A stretch of 64,000 bases of DNA from Hexactinellida sp. DTS-2022 (Eukaryota; Porifera; Hexactinellida), in contig JAPNXP010000009.1 of NCBI GenBank assembly GCA_028753945.1, positions 3,782,001 through 3,846,000 on the forward strand, given 5' to 3'. The translations under genes were made by a program, and so were the position numbers. Positions 31,899-42,062 of this stretch are shown here, one piece after another. Within the stretch, counting starts at the first letter, position 1. Each line of letters opens with the position of its first letter. The notes beneath the pieces are model-generated. The model made no database searches, had not been told where the DNA came from, and saw only the letters and a program-made list of their open reading frames with translations.

Positions 31899-32241
31899 AA
31901 AACAAAAAAACTAGAAATATTTAAGATAATCCAATAGGGTTAATAAACTCCCTATATACAACTTCCCATTCGCCCATAATACATTCTTCATGTCTAACTT
32001 TAACTGATTCCGAGTTTTCAACATTTTTACCATATATGGAAAGGTGTGAAAACCGCAAAACTCAAAAACCAGATATATTTGAGATATGCCAATACGACCA
32101 ATGGCATCACCATATACGACTTCCTATTCAACAATAATACATTTAATATCAATACACTTAATAGTTCTAGAGATAACAATGGACCCGAGTTTGAAGACCC
32201 GAGATTGAGAGTCGACAGTCCATAGTATTAAGTAGTCTATG
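31899..32241 (-). repeat. Right inverted arm of the P-like element
   Basis: Mirror of 28662-28990, ending CATAGACTACTT on the minus strand at 32241, directly followed by the AGTGATAT duplication. Confidence 0.9.
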
Positions 32242-32312
32242 AGTGATATATTGGATATAGTGATAATTTGGCCACAAATCAGATGTCCCCACCATTATCA
32301 CTATATCCAATA

Positions 32313-33002
32313 TGTACTGTATATGCTTTCAACTCTATTAATATAAATTATGCTGAAAATTATGTTTTTTTCGGCACCATGTATCACTTTTTCATAAAGT
32401 GATACATATAAGATGGGGAACTTGAGGCAGTAGTATTATAAGAAGATAATTTTCAACTTATCAACAGTTAATGAGTTGAAAGTTTCCACTTTGGATAATT
32501 CGGATGCGTAGAATAAGAATCTGAAATCATAATTGCAACATCCCATATAATTTGAGTATAACACACTTTAAAGATAAAATAATATTGTATTAATTTCAAT
32601 GCAGTTGTTTTGGAGTACGAATACTTTTGAGAGGGCAGTGTATTTAATTTCAATAGCATGCTGCATTATAATTCATTCAAATAGTCTAATTACATGGCTA
32701 TATATATTTTTCACACATAAGTTAATATAGTAGGGATTTTAATTTAAGAGCTGCATGGATCATTGTATTATATAATTGTACAATAGAAGTTTGATTAAAT
32801 AACCATATCTAAGTGTTTAATTGAATACTGTAAAATTCTTTTCTGTCAAAATTGATGTGATTTGGCCCCATTGGAGTAGTATATTTTAAGGAGGTTCGCG
32901 GCATGCAAATGGGTAAATTTGTGTTTGGAAATGGCATTCCCGCATGCATTTTGACGAAGAAGATTGAAGGATATCTGCATATGGAAATTTTTGGAACATT
33001 TG
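32313..33002. other. AT-rich spacer with a lone Tc1-type end
   Basis: The only recognisable item is CTTTTGAGAGGGCAGTG at about 32622-32638 followed by TA, whose complement CACTGCCCTCTCAAAAG resembles a Tc1/mariner end; no partner end was found. ORF 32468-32659 crosses it and is not convincing. The minus-strand ORF 32886-33218 is also chance. Confidence 0.4.
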
Positions 33003-33157
33003 CATACCTGCCAACCGTACAGGGATTTGAACCATTTTGGATGTTTTATACAGGCGTACAGGGATTTTTAATTTACTAATTATGAGTAAATATTGCCTAA
33101 AAATGTCCACAGTGATGATAGTATATTCTGTCATCATTCTGCATTGACCACATAAGG

Positions 33158-33700
33158 CATAGACTACTTTAATAAAGGACTGTAGGCTGCCAGCTCGGGT
33201 CCTGGAACCTGGGTCCATTGTGTCTTATTGATATCCCGTAATCCGCAATGCTAGACACAGGAAATGTATTATTGTCGTATAGGAAGTCATATTTTGGGAG
33301 TCCATTGGTAATATTTCCTTATCTCAAATATTTGTGGAATATGATTTTTGCGGTTTTCAAACCTTTTCCATGTATGGTAACAATCTAAAATTATCGAGTT
33401 CAGTTAGAGTTAGACATAAGAAATGTATTATTGTTGAATAGGAAGCAGGCATGGGGCCAAGCCCCAAAGGGCTTAAGCCCAATTTTGAGAGGGCTTAAAT
33501 CCGGACTTAAGCCCTTTATTAAGGACTTGAGTTTGGACTTAAGCCTTTTTCAAAAGGGGCTTAGAAAAGGGCTTGGGCTTAAGCCCTTCTGATAAGGGAT
33601 GGGCTTGGACTTAAGCCCTTTTGAAAAGGCTTGACCCCATGTCTGATAGGAAGTCACATGTAAGGAAGATATTGGCATATTTACAATAACTAATTTGCAG
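33158..33700 (+). mobile_element. Solo P-like terminal region, diverged
   Basis: Begins CATAGACTACTTTAATAAAG and follows the order of the 28662 arm (CTCGGGTCC, GTCCATTGGTAATAT, TTTTGCGGTTTTCA, AATGTATTATTGTTG), then continues after the MITE at 33446-33645. Clearly older than the arms at 28662/32241. No matching opposite end nearby. Confidence 0.75.
33446..33645. mobile_element. hAT-type MITE of GGGCTTAAGCCC repeats
   Basis: CAGGCATGGGGCCAAGCC ... GGCTTGACCCCATGTCTG between perfect ATAGGAAG copies (33438-33445, 33646-33653). The inside is a run of GGGCTTAAGCCC-like palindromes. It splits the solo P-like end. Confidence 0.9.
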
Positions 33701-34086
33701 TGCTCGATAAATTAGGTCGTTTGTTGGCGGCAGCTAATCCACCATAATTGTGGATTATTTGACCTTGTGTAGATTTTTTTGCATTATTTGTTATTAATAT
33801 TAGTGTTGTTTTACGGCATCAGAAGTTTGTTAAGCCATCATTGGTTTGTTAAATATGACATAAAGGCACAAGTTGGTTTATATATTTATTCAAGCGTACA
33901 GTATATAATTCAATGTTTTTCCTTTTCCAAAGTGTTATTTTTATATGTAAGTGTACACTAATCCCAGGACGAGCGAGCGCATCGAGCGAGAAAAATTTTT
34001 GGGAGGTGGATAGGAATTTTCGGCAATGTACAGGGAAAAATTGGAGCCCTGTACAGGGATATGACGCAAATAGGTTGGCAGGTATG

Positions 34087-34570
34087 CCTTTGGGAGCCCT
34101 GGTTCAATGATTCGCCTGAACCGCCTACAGCTACGCCTCTGGTAATCTTGATCCTTTAAAAAATGAAAGCTCTTCAATAAAAAATCTGTAAGTACAAGGT
34201 TTTACAGAGCAAAGCTACCTAAACATTCTAGGCCAGGAAACTAATGGTGTCTCGTATATTTAACACTATTATTTTATTTCAGACTGTTCTTAGTACTCTT
34301 CCAGTTCTAACTTTAATGCTTTCTTTTATTTGTCAAGAATTGATTGAGCATTGGATAAATACTACATAATCGAAATTTGATAGTTTTTGTTTGGAATATT
34401 AAATATAGAACTAATTTATCTATACCCAAATTTAAATACCTAGTTAAGCAATATATTTGAATATTTCTTCCCAAAGTTAACAAATCAAGCTGACTAAAGA
34501 ATTAAATTCTAGAGTTGTCCCAGTATGGATCTAGTAGCTTGATTTCAATTCGTATAAATCGATTATAGTG
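34087..34570. other. AT-rich spacer, nothing recognised
   Basis: No inverted ends, coding similarity or RNA gene seen. Confidence 0.4.
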
Positions 34571-34989
34571 CAGAGATGCAGCGGTCCGGAAATTTCATGG
34601 ATCAGACCGGACCGTCATGATTTTTTTCTGGACGGTCCGGACCGGTCCAGACCGTATGTTCAAAATATTGGATCGGTCTGGACCGGTCCAGACCGATGAA
34701 CCAGTCCAGACCGTTATATCTCTTATTTGTACAGTTACAAACCGCATAGTAGAGTGGCTAATTATATCCACTTGTATTTATAAGATACTTATTACTTATG
34801 TGCTTCTAAACAATGGGAAATAACGGATAGGAGCCTGATCGTTTGTCCAATGTAGGATGAGTCCAGACCGATGAAAGGTCCAGACCGTTATATCGTTAAT
34901 CTGGACCGGTCCAGACCGCACTTGAAAATAAGCGGAAGGACCGACCTGAGACCGGTCGGTCCGGTCCGGTCCAGACCGCTGCATCTCTG
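34571..34989. mobile_element. hAT-type MITE of GGTCCGGACCGG palindromes
   Basis: CAGAGATGCAGCGGTCCGG ... CCAGACCGCTGCATCTCTG; flanks TTATAGTG/TAATAGTC (6 of 8). Repeated GGTCCGGACC/GGTCCAGACC palindromes occupy both ends. ORFs on both strands here are chance. Confidence 0.85.
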
Positions 34990-35377
34990 TAATAGTCTCT
35001 TTCAGTTGTTATTGTGCAGGATAGAATGCCCGACTCACGGACTCAGACTGTTATTTAATTGTTTGAGAGTAAATTCATGCATCTAATTTGTTATTTGTAT
35101 TTCGTCAGTCAAATCAAATCTATTCTTACATTGAATTGAATTTATTTGATAATCAATCATTCTTAATCTAATTAAAGCCCAAAGTTAAGGATCAACAGCT
35201 CAAAAAATGTCGGGATTCCCAACTAAACTAGTGAAAGCTAGAAAAAATGTTCAATAACTTCGGAAATTTGTAGTTTATAGATTAAGTTAGATAAATATGA
35301 TATACTTAAATAATTGTTTGAGGAACTAAATATTAATTCTTATAGTTATTTACATAGAAGCATAAAGGCCCCGACTA

Positions 35378-35564
35378 CAGTAGAGCCTCTGAACAACGGA
35401 CACCTTGGGACCGGAACCGTTATCCGTTATTTAGAGGTTGTCCGCTATTTAGAGGTTGCTTTTCTATTATACATATGCTAAATAAATAAATCCGTGCCAC
35501 GAGGGTTGTCCGTTATTTAGAGGTTGTCCGCTATTTGGAGTGTCCGTAATGGGAGGCTCCACTG
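35378..35564. mobile_element. Tigger/pogo-type MITE, copy 1 of a pair
   Basis: CAGTAGAGCCTCTGAACAAC ... GGGAGGCTCCACTG between TA dinucleotides. Same family as 38107-38299, opposite orientation; both contain GGTTGTCCGCTATTTAGAGG-type repeats. Confidence 0.92.
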
Positions 35565-35582
35565 TATACTCATGATAGAGAT

Positions 35583-36222
35583 TGTGATTAGAATATTTTC
35601 GTTTGGTACCCTATAAACTACAGCTACACAAGAATTTCAGGTGAATCTGACCTCTACTTTTGCTATAGCGACCTTTTTAGAGCTTGGGAATGTGTGAATC
35701 ATCATAAAATGTCACACTTCAAATAAAAGGAGCGCGCCTGTTCACAGATTTTGTCCAAATTGGTTGAGACCAACAGTAAACTAATGAATGCATATGTAAT
35801 TCGGGAAAGAACCCTAATGTAACCTTTAAATACAAACTTACAAAGTTACAGGTTGAACTCAAACTTGGTTGGACTGCCAACTTTCATAATATTGGACAAA
35901 TTTCTAGCTTGGCAGTAGAAGTCTGACTTCAAAGGGCTGTAATTGAAAGTTTGCATTGGAATGGTGTAAATTTAGGTTCACTCCTAAATTACATATTCAA
36001 ATATGCTACTGTATGAATAACAACTTGATTGCAAGGAAATTAGTAAAGTGCCCGCCGACAAACTTTTTATTTCATTTGAAAAAGACACCTTTCATGACTA
36101 CCTTCACATTTCTGGACTTATAATGGTCGCTAAAGCAAAAATAGATGTCAGATTCACCTGAAATTTTCAATGTAGCTATACTTTATAGGGTACCATCCAA
36201 AACAATATAATCTCAATGTCTG
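35583..36222. mobile_element. Palindromic MITE-like repeat, ~110-bp arms
   Basis: TTTGGTACCCTATAAA ... TTTATAGGGTACCATCCAAA, with TTTCAGGTGAATCTGAC and its complement following in each arm, and a noncoding centre. Outer limits and target duplication are uncertain. Confidence 0.65.
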
Positions 36223-36789
36223 ACGAACTCAGTGGCCCGTGAATTAAACTATTTAGTAAGTTACCACTGGAATGGCTATATAACAGATTTCCGATTTCAC
36301 CGAGGCCTAGTGAGTCCAACTACTAGGAAAATGAAATTATTTTGCAATCTTGAGTATAGTGCGACCTTAACAGTAAATTAACATAAAATGTGGTAGTCTT
36401 TTATTGGTAATTACCGTAAAGTATGGTCAATCCATAACAATCATTGCTGAGCGGAATGGATATATGTACATACTTCGAAATAAGTCAGTTAGAGTAATTG
36501 TTCATTATCAAGCTATTTCTAGAATGAATTATGTAGTATACAGGGGAAGGTCCAGGGTAGCGCCACCTCCTGGTGGGGAAATATATTTCAAATAAAAACT
36601 TGAAATCATTTTGGGGAAATTTTGGAATGATGAACAAATAAGAACGAACGAATAGAAAGTATTACTAAATATATTGATTTGCAAGTAAAGAATCAGATCA
36701 TATATATATTGTAATGGGCATAGGCGTTGAATTCATGGGTGCGGCTGATAGATTCGCCCCCCGATTTCTAAAACTTTCATCCATATTTG
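36223..36789. other. Spacer, nothing recognised
   Basis: No coding or repeat structure supported, apart from a short GC-rich patch near 36547-36580. Confidence 0.4.
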
Positions 36790-37226
36790 CAGGGGCGTAG
36801 CTAGAGTTTTTGAACTTGGGGCGCACAACCGGCGCACAACATTAACTGATGGCGCATTTCTTATATTGTTTAACATATATTTTACATCCCGGGGCTCGTT
36901 CTTTTAGGCTCGGATGGATTAATCACTTCATATTATTTCACAGTGTAATAATGGTTATTCTTTGATTGTAAACATTGTTCCATATTTCATAAAATTTATT
37001 AGAGCTTCAACGCCAATAGGCAATAGAGACAATAATTATGAAATTATATCACTTAATATTTAATACCTTAAACGAAACTTGCAAAGTTTCCCATACAGGG
37101 CCGTAGGAGTAGGTGCGGCAGGTGCGGCCATTGCCGCACCAATAATTTTGGTGACCACACAGATATTCGGGGACACATTTAAGTCACCGACAACAATAGG
37201 AGCAGCATAATGGTATTGGTAAACAC

Positions 37227-37640
37227 CAGGGTTGCCAATCCAATCCAATCGATGTAAATTTTGGCAAAAAATATCGATAGCCAATCCAATCGATGATATG
37301 ATCTGATAATCCAATCCAATCGATATCGATAAAAATCAACGATTATTTATCGATTTATTTATATATTGATTTTCAGTTAATAATTTAATGATTTTCAGTG
37401 AATAATTTAATGATTTTCAACGATTATTTATCAATTATCTATCGATTACTTGTTGATTTCTATAGATAAATTTACAGATTTTTTGCGCAACCAATCGATA
37501 ATCCAATCAATACAATAATCCAATCAATACAATAATCCAATCAATACAATTTTGCGCAACCAATCGATAATCCAATCAATACAAAATTCAGCAATCGAAA
37601 ATCGATAAGTTCTCTCGATTGGATTGGATTGTCAACCCTG
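37227..37640. mobile_element. hAT-type MITE of CCAATCGAT repeats
   Basis: CAGGGTTGCCAATCC ... GGATTGTCAACCCTG between perfect GTAAACAC copies (37219-37226, 37641-37648). The inside consists of CAATCGATA / TCCAATCAATACAAT repeats. Confidence 0.9.
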
Positions 37641-38106
37641 GTAAACACAATTGCCACAGGTGTGGCATAGGTGCTTCTACCACCGGAAAACTGTTCGGTA
37701 CCATTAAAATGTTTCGTATTTGTAACCATTACATTTTTAGCATACTTGCTACACTTCAATAAAAGATCTTTGTATTAGTATTATGTATTTTTTGTATTTA
37801 CCTTAGTTGAGTATCTTAAACCATAGAGTAATTCGCGTATATAGTACAAAATATTCAAGTCTGTTTATAATACATATGGTGACGTCACTGCGCACCAATA
37901 AATGTTGCCGTGCTACGGGCCTGATATATATATATCAGAAACATATATATTAAATCTGTTGATCTATCCAAATTCCAAGTGGGGGCGCCCCCCTGGTTAC
38001 GCCCTTGAGCGGGAGGAGGCATTTATTTTTTCTATTAAATATTGGATATTATTAAAGTGTTCATTCACTTACAAGAGATTGACGATGTCTTTGACTAAAC
38101 GGTATA

Positions 38107-38299
38107 CAGTGGAGCCTCCCATAACGGACACGGGACACTCCAAATAGCGGACAACCTCTAAATAACGGACAACCCTCGTGGCACGGATTTATTTATTTAG
38201 CATATGTCTAATAGAAAGCAACCTCTAAATAGCGGACAACCTCTAAATAACGGACAACGGTTCCGGTCCCAAGGTGTCCGTTGTTCAGAGGCTCTACTG
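38107..38299. mobile_element. Tigger/pogo-type MITE, copy 2 of a pair
   Basis: CAGTGGAGCCTCCCATAACG ... GTTCAGAGGCTCTACTG between TA dinucleotides; inverted relative to 35378-35564. Confidence 0.92.
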
Positions 38300-38345
38300 T
38301 AGTTAGGGAATTATTCGATCACAAAAAATTAGACGCTATCCTGAT

Positions 38346-38530
38346 CAGGCTTTCATCTAGGCAAAATTTTCTGCGCGCCTAGATTAAGTTTGAGCTCGCT
38401 CACACGCGCCTAAAATACTCAATTTGTATTACGTCTATGGGAGCATCTCTCGAATTTCGCGCGCCTAGAAAAATTTCTTTCCAAAATTACGCGCCTGTAG
38501 GCGCGTCGCGTACGCCTAGATGAAACCCTG
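38346..38530 (-). mobile_element. 185-bp hAT-type MITE, copy 2
   Basis: CAGGCTTTCATCTAGGC ... GCCTAGATGAAACCCTG between perfect ATCCTGAT copies (38338-38345, 38531-38538). Same length and content as 11609-11793, inverted. Confidence 0.92.
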
Positions 38531-39639
38531 ATCCTGATCTAGACGTTATCTCGATCCCATGCGCCTCAAGGGGCGCATGGGAACTAAGTGGGGGCGCACT
38601 GGCGCTCCCAGGCGCCCCCTGGTTACGCCCTTGCATATTTGTACAAATGCTGTCAATATCTCAGAGGTATTTCTATATCGATGCAACCTTGACATGCACC
38701 TTAGCCCCAGTTCATTTCATGTAAACCACCTCGATTATCCTAATGTCTGGTCCCAATGTGTTAGTATTATTGAGGTATCACAGATTTGTGAAATCTTGAT
38801 TTAGTTTTTTGCCAGTTGTTATTTATAAATTAGTTATAAATTATTAATTAAAAGTATCATCAGTTTAGTCTACAGGAGAAAGTTTTAATGCTTCAGAGAG
38901 ATTTCACAATAAATATGAAAATTGAATAATTAATTTAATATAGACTTCTTAGAAATTACAGATCAAAATTTCCAAATTCTCAAAGTAAGAAAATTTGAAT
39001 TTGCATTTACCCTATATATTGTCTTGTGTTAGTACTTAGTTATATGGCAAAGAGAGCTAATGAATGTGGAGAACAAACAGGTATAAACATATTCTTTTCT
39101 AAGAAAAGATAGTATACTGGAAACATAGAGGAAAATTTCTCCTCATCTACACAGGACAAACAAATAACTGATTGAGCAACTAATTCCGATTAGACTGGAC
39201 ATCGAGGCATAATCTAACCCAATGCCGAAAGCATCAAGTAGCCACTCAGTAAAAAATTTTCGTTTGAAGAATTTCCATGGCTCAAAATTGCGTAAGACAT
39301 CAAATCTTTATACTGTATTAGTTGTCACTGGGCATATACCAATCTTATACTAAATGCACCCGACATGAACATAGTACCTAATTCGCCTTTCCCATGGAAG
39401 GATGCAGACTCTGGTTGGAATAACATAAAGAAAGGTCGAGATGGAATAAATAAGCACAATAATAACCATATCTATACTATTAAAACACAAGGGTGTATAT
39501 ATTTGTTTGTATGTTCAGAGTTGATTGAAGAAACTGGACGGTTTCCAATTTTATTTTTGGCATATAGGGGTAACTTTTGGCACCCGCCAACAAGTTGAGG
39601 TTTCCACTCAAGATTTCTCTCACTTCATCAAGTTATGAC

Positions 39640-39805
39640 CATAGGCGTCGTAAACCGCCCGGGTGCCCGGAATGTCCGGGCGGGGCGAAGGGATTGTCCC
39701 CATGCTACTAACACTATACTCCGAGTTTACCCGGAGTTTACCCGGACATTACCCGGAATTTCCGGGCGGCCCGATGGATTGACCTTTGCATTTACGACGC
39801 CTATG
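39640..39805. mobile_element. hAT-type MITE, CATAGGCGTCG family, copy 1
   Basis: CATAGGCGTCGTAAA ... TTTACGACGCCTATG between perfect GTTATGAC copies (39632-39639, 39806-39813). Inside the Helitron. GC-rich CCGGGCGG repeats. Confidence 0.9.
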
Positions 39806-40030
39806 GTTATGACGTCATTGTCAATTTTGAGAAAAGTGAGAAGTGCGAAAAGTCACTTAATCGAAGAGATAAAATTTTTAGAGATAAAAATCTGAAAATT
39901 TAATAGAACATGTACATTTTTTAATGATGCTGACACATTGGTCACACCAGATTCTCAACATCCTCACTCATTATCGCATGATGACGTTACTACTAAAATT
40001 TCACATTGTCAAATTTTATTATTTAGGCCT

Positions 40031-40465
40031 GTTGTATGACGGTTTACTTACCATGACAGTTTACTTACCTCTATTACTATAACCATTATTAACCATGGAT
40101 ACTTTCTATCCATTACGGTTTACTTACCGTCTTTGCTATGGCTTCACGCTTTATACTTCCTATCACACGTCTACACTTATAAGGATTCACATCTGAAATT
40201 CTAATTGAAAAATGTCATTATAGTCAAAAATATTTAAGCTAATATGGAAATTATTAAATGCTATGTTGATGCAATGTTAAATTATGATATGTAGTAAAAT
40301 TAGAATCCGAGACGTGAACCCTTATAACTTATAAGTATAGATGTGTAATAAGAAGTATAAATTGTGAAGCCATTGGAAAGACGATAAGTAAACCGTCATG
40401 GATAGATAGTATACATGGTTAATTATGGTTATAGTAATAGAGGTAAGTAAACCGTCATACAACAT
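40031..40465. mobile_element. Near-complete palindrome, possible 3-bp TSD
   Basis: GTTGTATGACGGTTTACTTA ... TAAGTAAACCGTCATACAAC with arms complementary for about 190 bp each; CCT lies on both sides (40028-40030, 40466-40468). GGTTTACTTACC occurs three times in the left arm. Inserted in the Helitron's TAGGCCTATTTACGC region. Superfamily not assigned. Confidence 0.75.
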
Positions 40466-41152
40466 CCTATTTACGCTCTATAATCAATGTTAGATTTATA
40501 TAAACCACACAACATACGCGAAGCGGTTGGTGTGTTCTGCTGCGAAGCGATCTAGCTTGCGAAGCGCGCTAGTTCATATGAATTCTCAATTTTCTTTAAA
40601 CATTGAAATAAACGCTCATCATCAAAGGTTTGCACTAGGAAAGGCTACAATTCCCGAATATACAATCAACAGAACAGCATTAAAGGCAGTGTTTGAAAGT
40701 GTTAAGCTGTCCCCGGGGGAACAAGATTTAGCTCTCCGAGGACATCGAGATGAGGACCAAACCGCAAATTTGAATTGCATTATAACCTAATTGGGAAATC
40801 AACCCAATGTTCAAGAAGTATCTAATATCAGAGAGCAAAATGAAATTTATTTCTCTGGGCATTCAGAACGAAGTGCTGAAGATTATTAGTAACTCGCTAC
40901 TAAGGAATCTGATCACTCGTGCCCAGAAGGAGTATATTGGTCATTCTGTCTTCGTTTTTGTAATGCACATATGGAAAGTGAAGAGGTTTTCTTAGGTATC
41001 CATCATACCAGCCGTTTAAATTCGGAAACTCTACTCCATCTTGTGAAAACATCACCAATTAGTTTTGGCCTACAATTTTCTGGCATTCGTGGACAAGGTA
41101 TGACGGCGCTTCGAATATGTCAGGCAAGAATAACGGCTTGCAAGCTAAAGTG

Positions 41153-41652
41153 TAGTGATCGACCGAAAGTTTTTTTCGCCGAATATAGGTTTCGACAAGA
41201 TACTAATACAGTGGAAGCCGCTTAATCGGGACGCCTCGGGAGTAGGAATTTAGTCCCGTTTATCCGGTTCTCCCGATTAACCGATATACTTTATACTATT
41301 TGATACGAATTGGTTTCCAAAGCCTCGTCCCGAATAACCGAATTTCCCGATTAACCGTCTCCCGATTAAGCGGCTTCCACTGTACCTATTATTATTATAG
41401 CTGTGAGGAATTATAAATGTAATAAAACCTAGTACTTAGTTATATATATGATATTAGTAGAAAGCTTATGTATCGTCTCAAATGTAAACCATGTAATAAT
41501 AGGTAATCAATGCAGGCATTGACGCATAGCATAACATTTTGTTAGGTTTGATCTTAAGGAATGCAAATCATTAAATACTATATAATTGCCGAAACCATAA
41601 TTCGGCGTCATTTGCCGTATATTCGGCCGAAACTTATTTCGGTCGATCACTA
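41153..41652. mobile_element. hAT-type MITE with nested Tigger-type MITE
   Basis: TAGTGATCGACCGAAAG ... CGGTCGATCACTA between perfect CTAAAGTG copies (41145-41152, 41653-41660). It contains the TA-flanked MITE 41209-41382. Inserted in the hAT gene directly after its SNMSG motif. Confidence 0.9.
41209..41382. mobile_element. Tigger/pogo-type MITE (TA flanks)
   Basis: CAGTGGAAGCCGCTTAATCG ... CGATTAAGCGGCTTCCACTG between TA dinucleotides, with TTCTCCCGATTAACCG repeats inside. Confidence 0.92.
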
Positions 41653-41906
41653 CTAAAGTGTCATCTGAAAATTCTAAAGTTTTATATTGGTACTGCCTTG
41701 GACATCAACTCAATTTGGTTTGCACTAGTGGATATTCCTGAAGTTGTAAATGCACTTGAGAGAATGAATGCTGTTGTTCACTTTATTAAGAATTCTCCCA
41801 AAAGGTGGCAGAAATTTTAGACGATTGTAGAAGAAACAAACTTAAATAATAATCACATAAACCAGAAATTGTTACGCCCGCTTTGTCCAACACGTTGGCA
41901 TATGAG

Positions 41907-42062
41907 CATAGGCGTCGTAAATGCAAAGGTCAATCCTTCGGGCCGCCCGGAAATTCCGGTTAATGCCCGGGTAAACTCCAGGTATAGTATTAGTAGCATA
42001 GGGACAACCCTTCCGGGCCGCCCGGACATTTCCGGGCACCGGGGCGGGTTACGACGCCTATG
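41907..42062. mobile_element. hAT-type MITE, CATAGGCGTCG family, copy 2
   Basis: CATAGGCGTCGTAAATG ... GTTACGACGCCTATG, flanks CATATGAG/TATATGAG (7 of 8). Roughly the reverse orientation of 39640-39805. Inside the hAT gene. Confidence 0.88.

Larger units (their letters stand above)
28662..32241 (+). mobile_element. Nearly whole THAP/P-like transposon
   Basis: Perfect 8-bp duplication AGTGATAT (28654-28661, 32242-32249), the size P elements make. Inverted ends start CATAGACTACTTAATACTAT and extend about 330 bp (28662-28990 and about 31899-32241) with few differences. A single gene, 29082-31634, lies between. The high similarity of the arms and the nearly open gene point to recent activity. 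Confidence 0.93.
33003..34086. mobile_element. CATACCTGCCAACC-ended element with nested pieces
   Basis: CATACCTGCCAACCGTACAG ... AATAGGTTGGCAGGTATG inverted ends; inner motifs GTACAGGGAT repeat near both. A related copy at 51052-51510 shares GACGAGCGAGC-x-ACCGAGCGAG-type sequence. A P-type terminal piece (33158) and a MITE (33446) lie inside. No clear flanking duplication. Probably hAT-type. Confidence 0.6.
36790..38633. mobile_element. hAT-type non-autonomous element, 1.8 kb
   Basis: CAGGGGCGTAGCTAGAG ... CTGGTTACGCCCTTG between perfect CATATTTG copies (36782-36789, 38634-38641). It contains a MITE (37227-37640), a Tigger-type MITE (38107-38299), a 185-bp-family MITE (38346-38530) and an extra internal CTGGTTACGCCCTTG (about 37992-38007), possibly another end of the same family. 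No transposase seen. Confidence 0.8.
39471..40572 (+). mobile_element. Non-autonomous Helitron, copy b
   Basis: Starts TCTATACTATTAAAACACAA after A39470 and ends GCGAAGCGCGCTAG before T40573. Near the 3' end lie AAGCGGTTGGTG and CTAGCTTGCGAAGCGCGCTAG, the latter able to form a short stem. Same family as 15082-16516 and the arms of 20336-22228. Two younger elements lie inside. Inserted in the hAT gene. Confidence 0.8.

Noticed and set aside
34617-35086. Overlapping ORFs rich in GP/DR dipeptides
   Set aside because: They are products of GGTCCGGACC palindromic repeats in a MITE.
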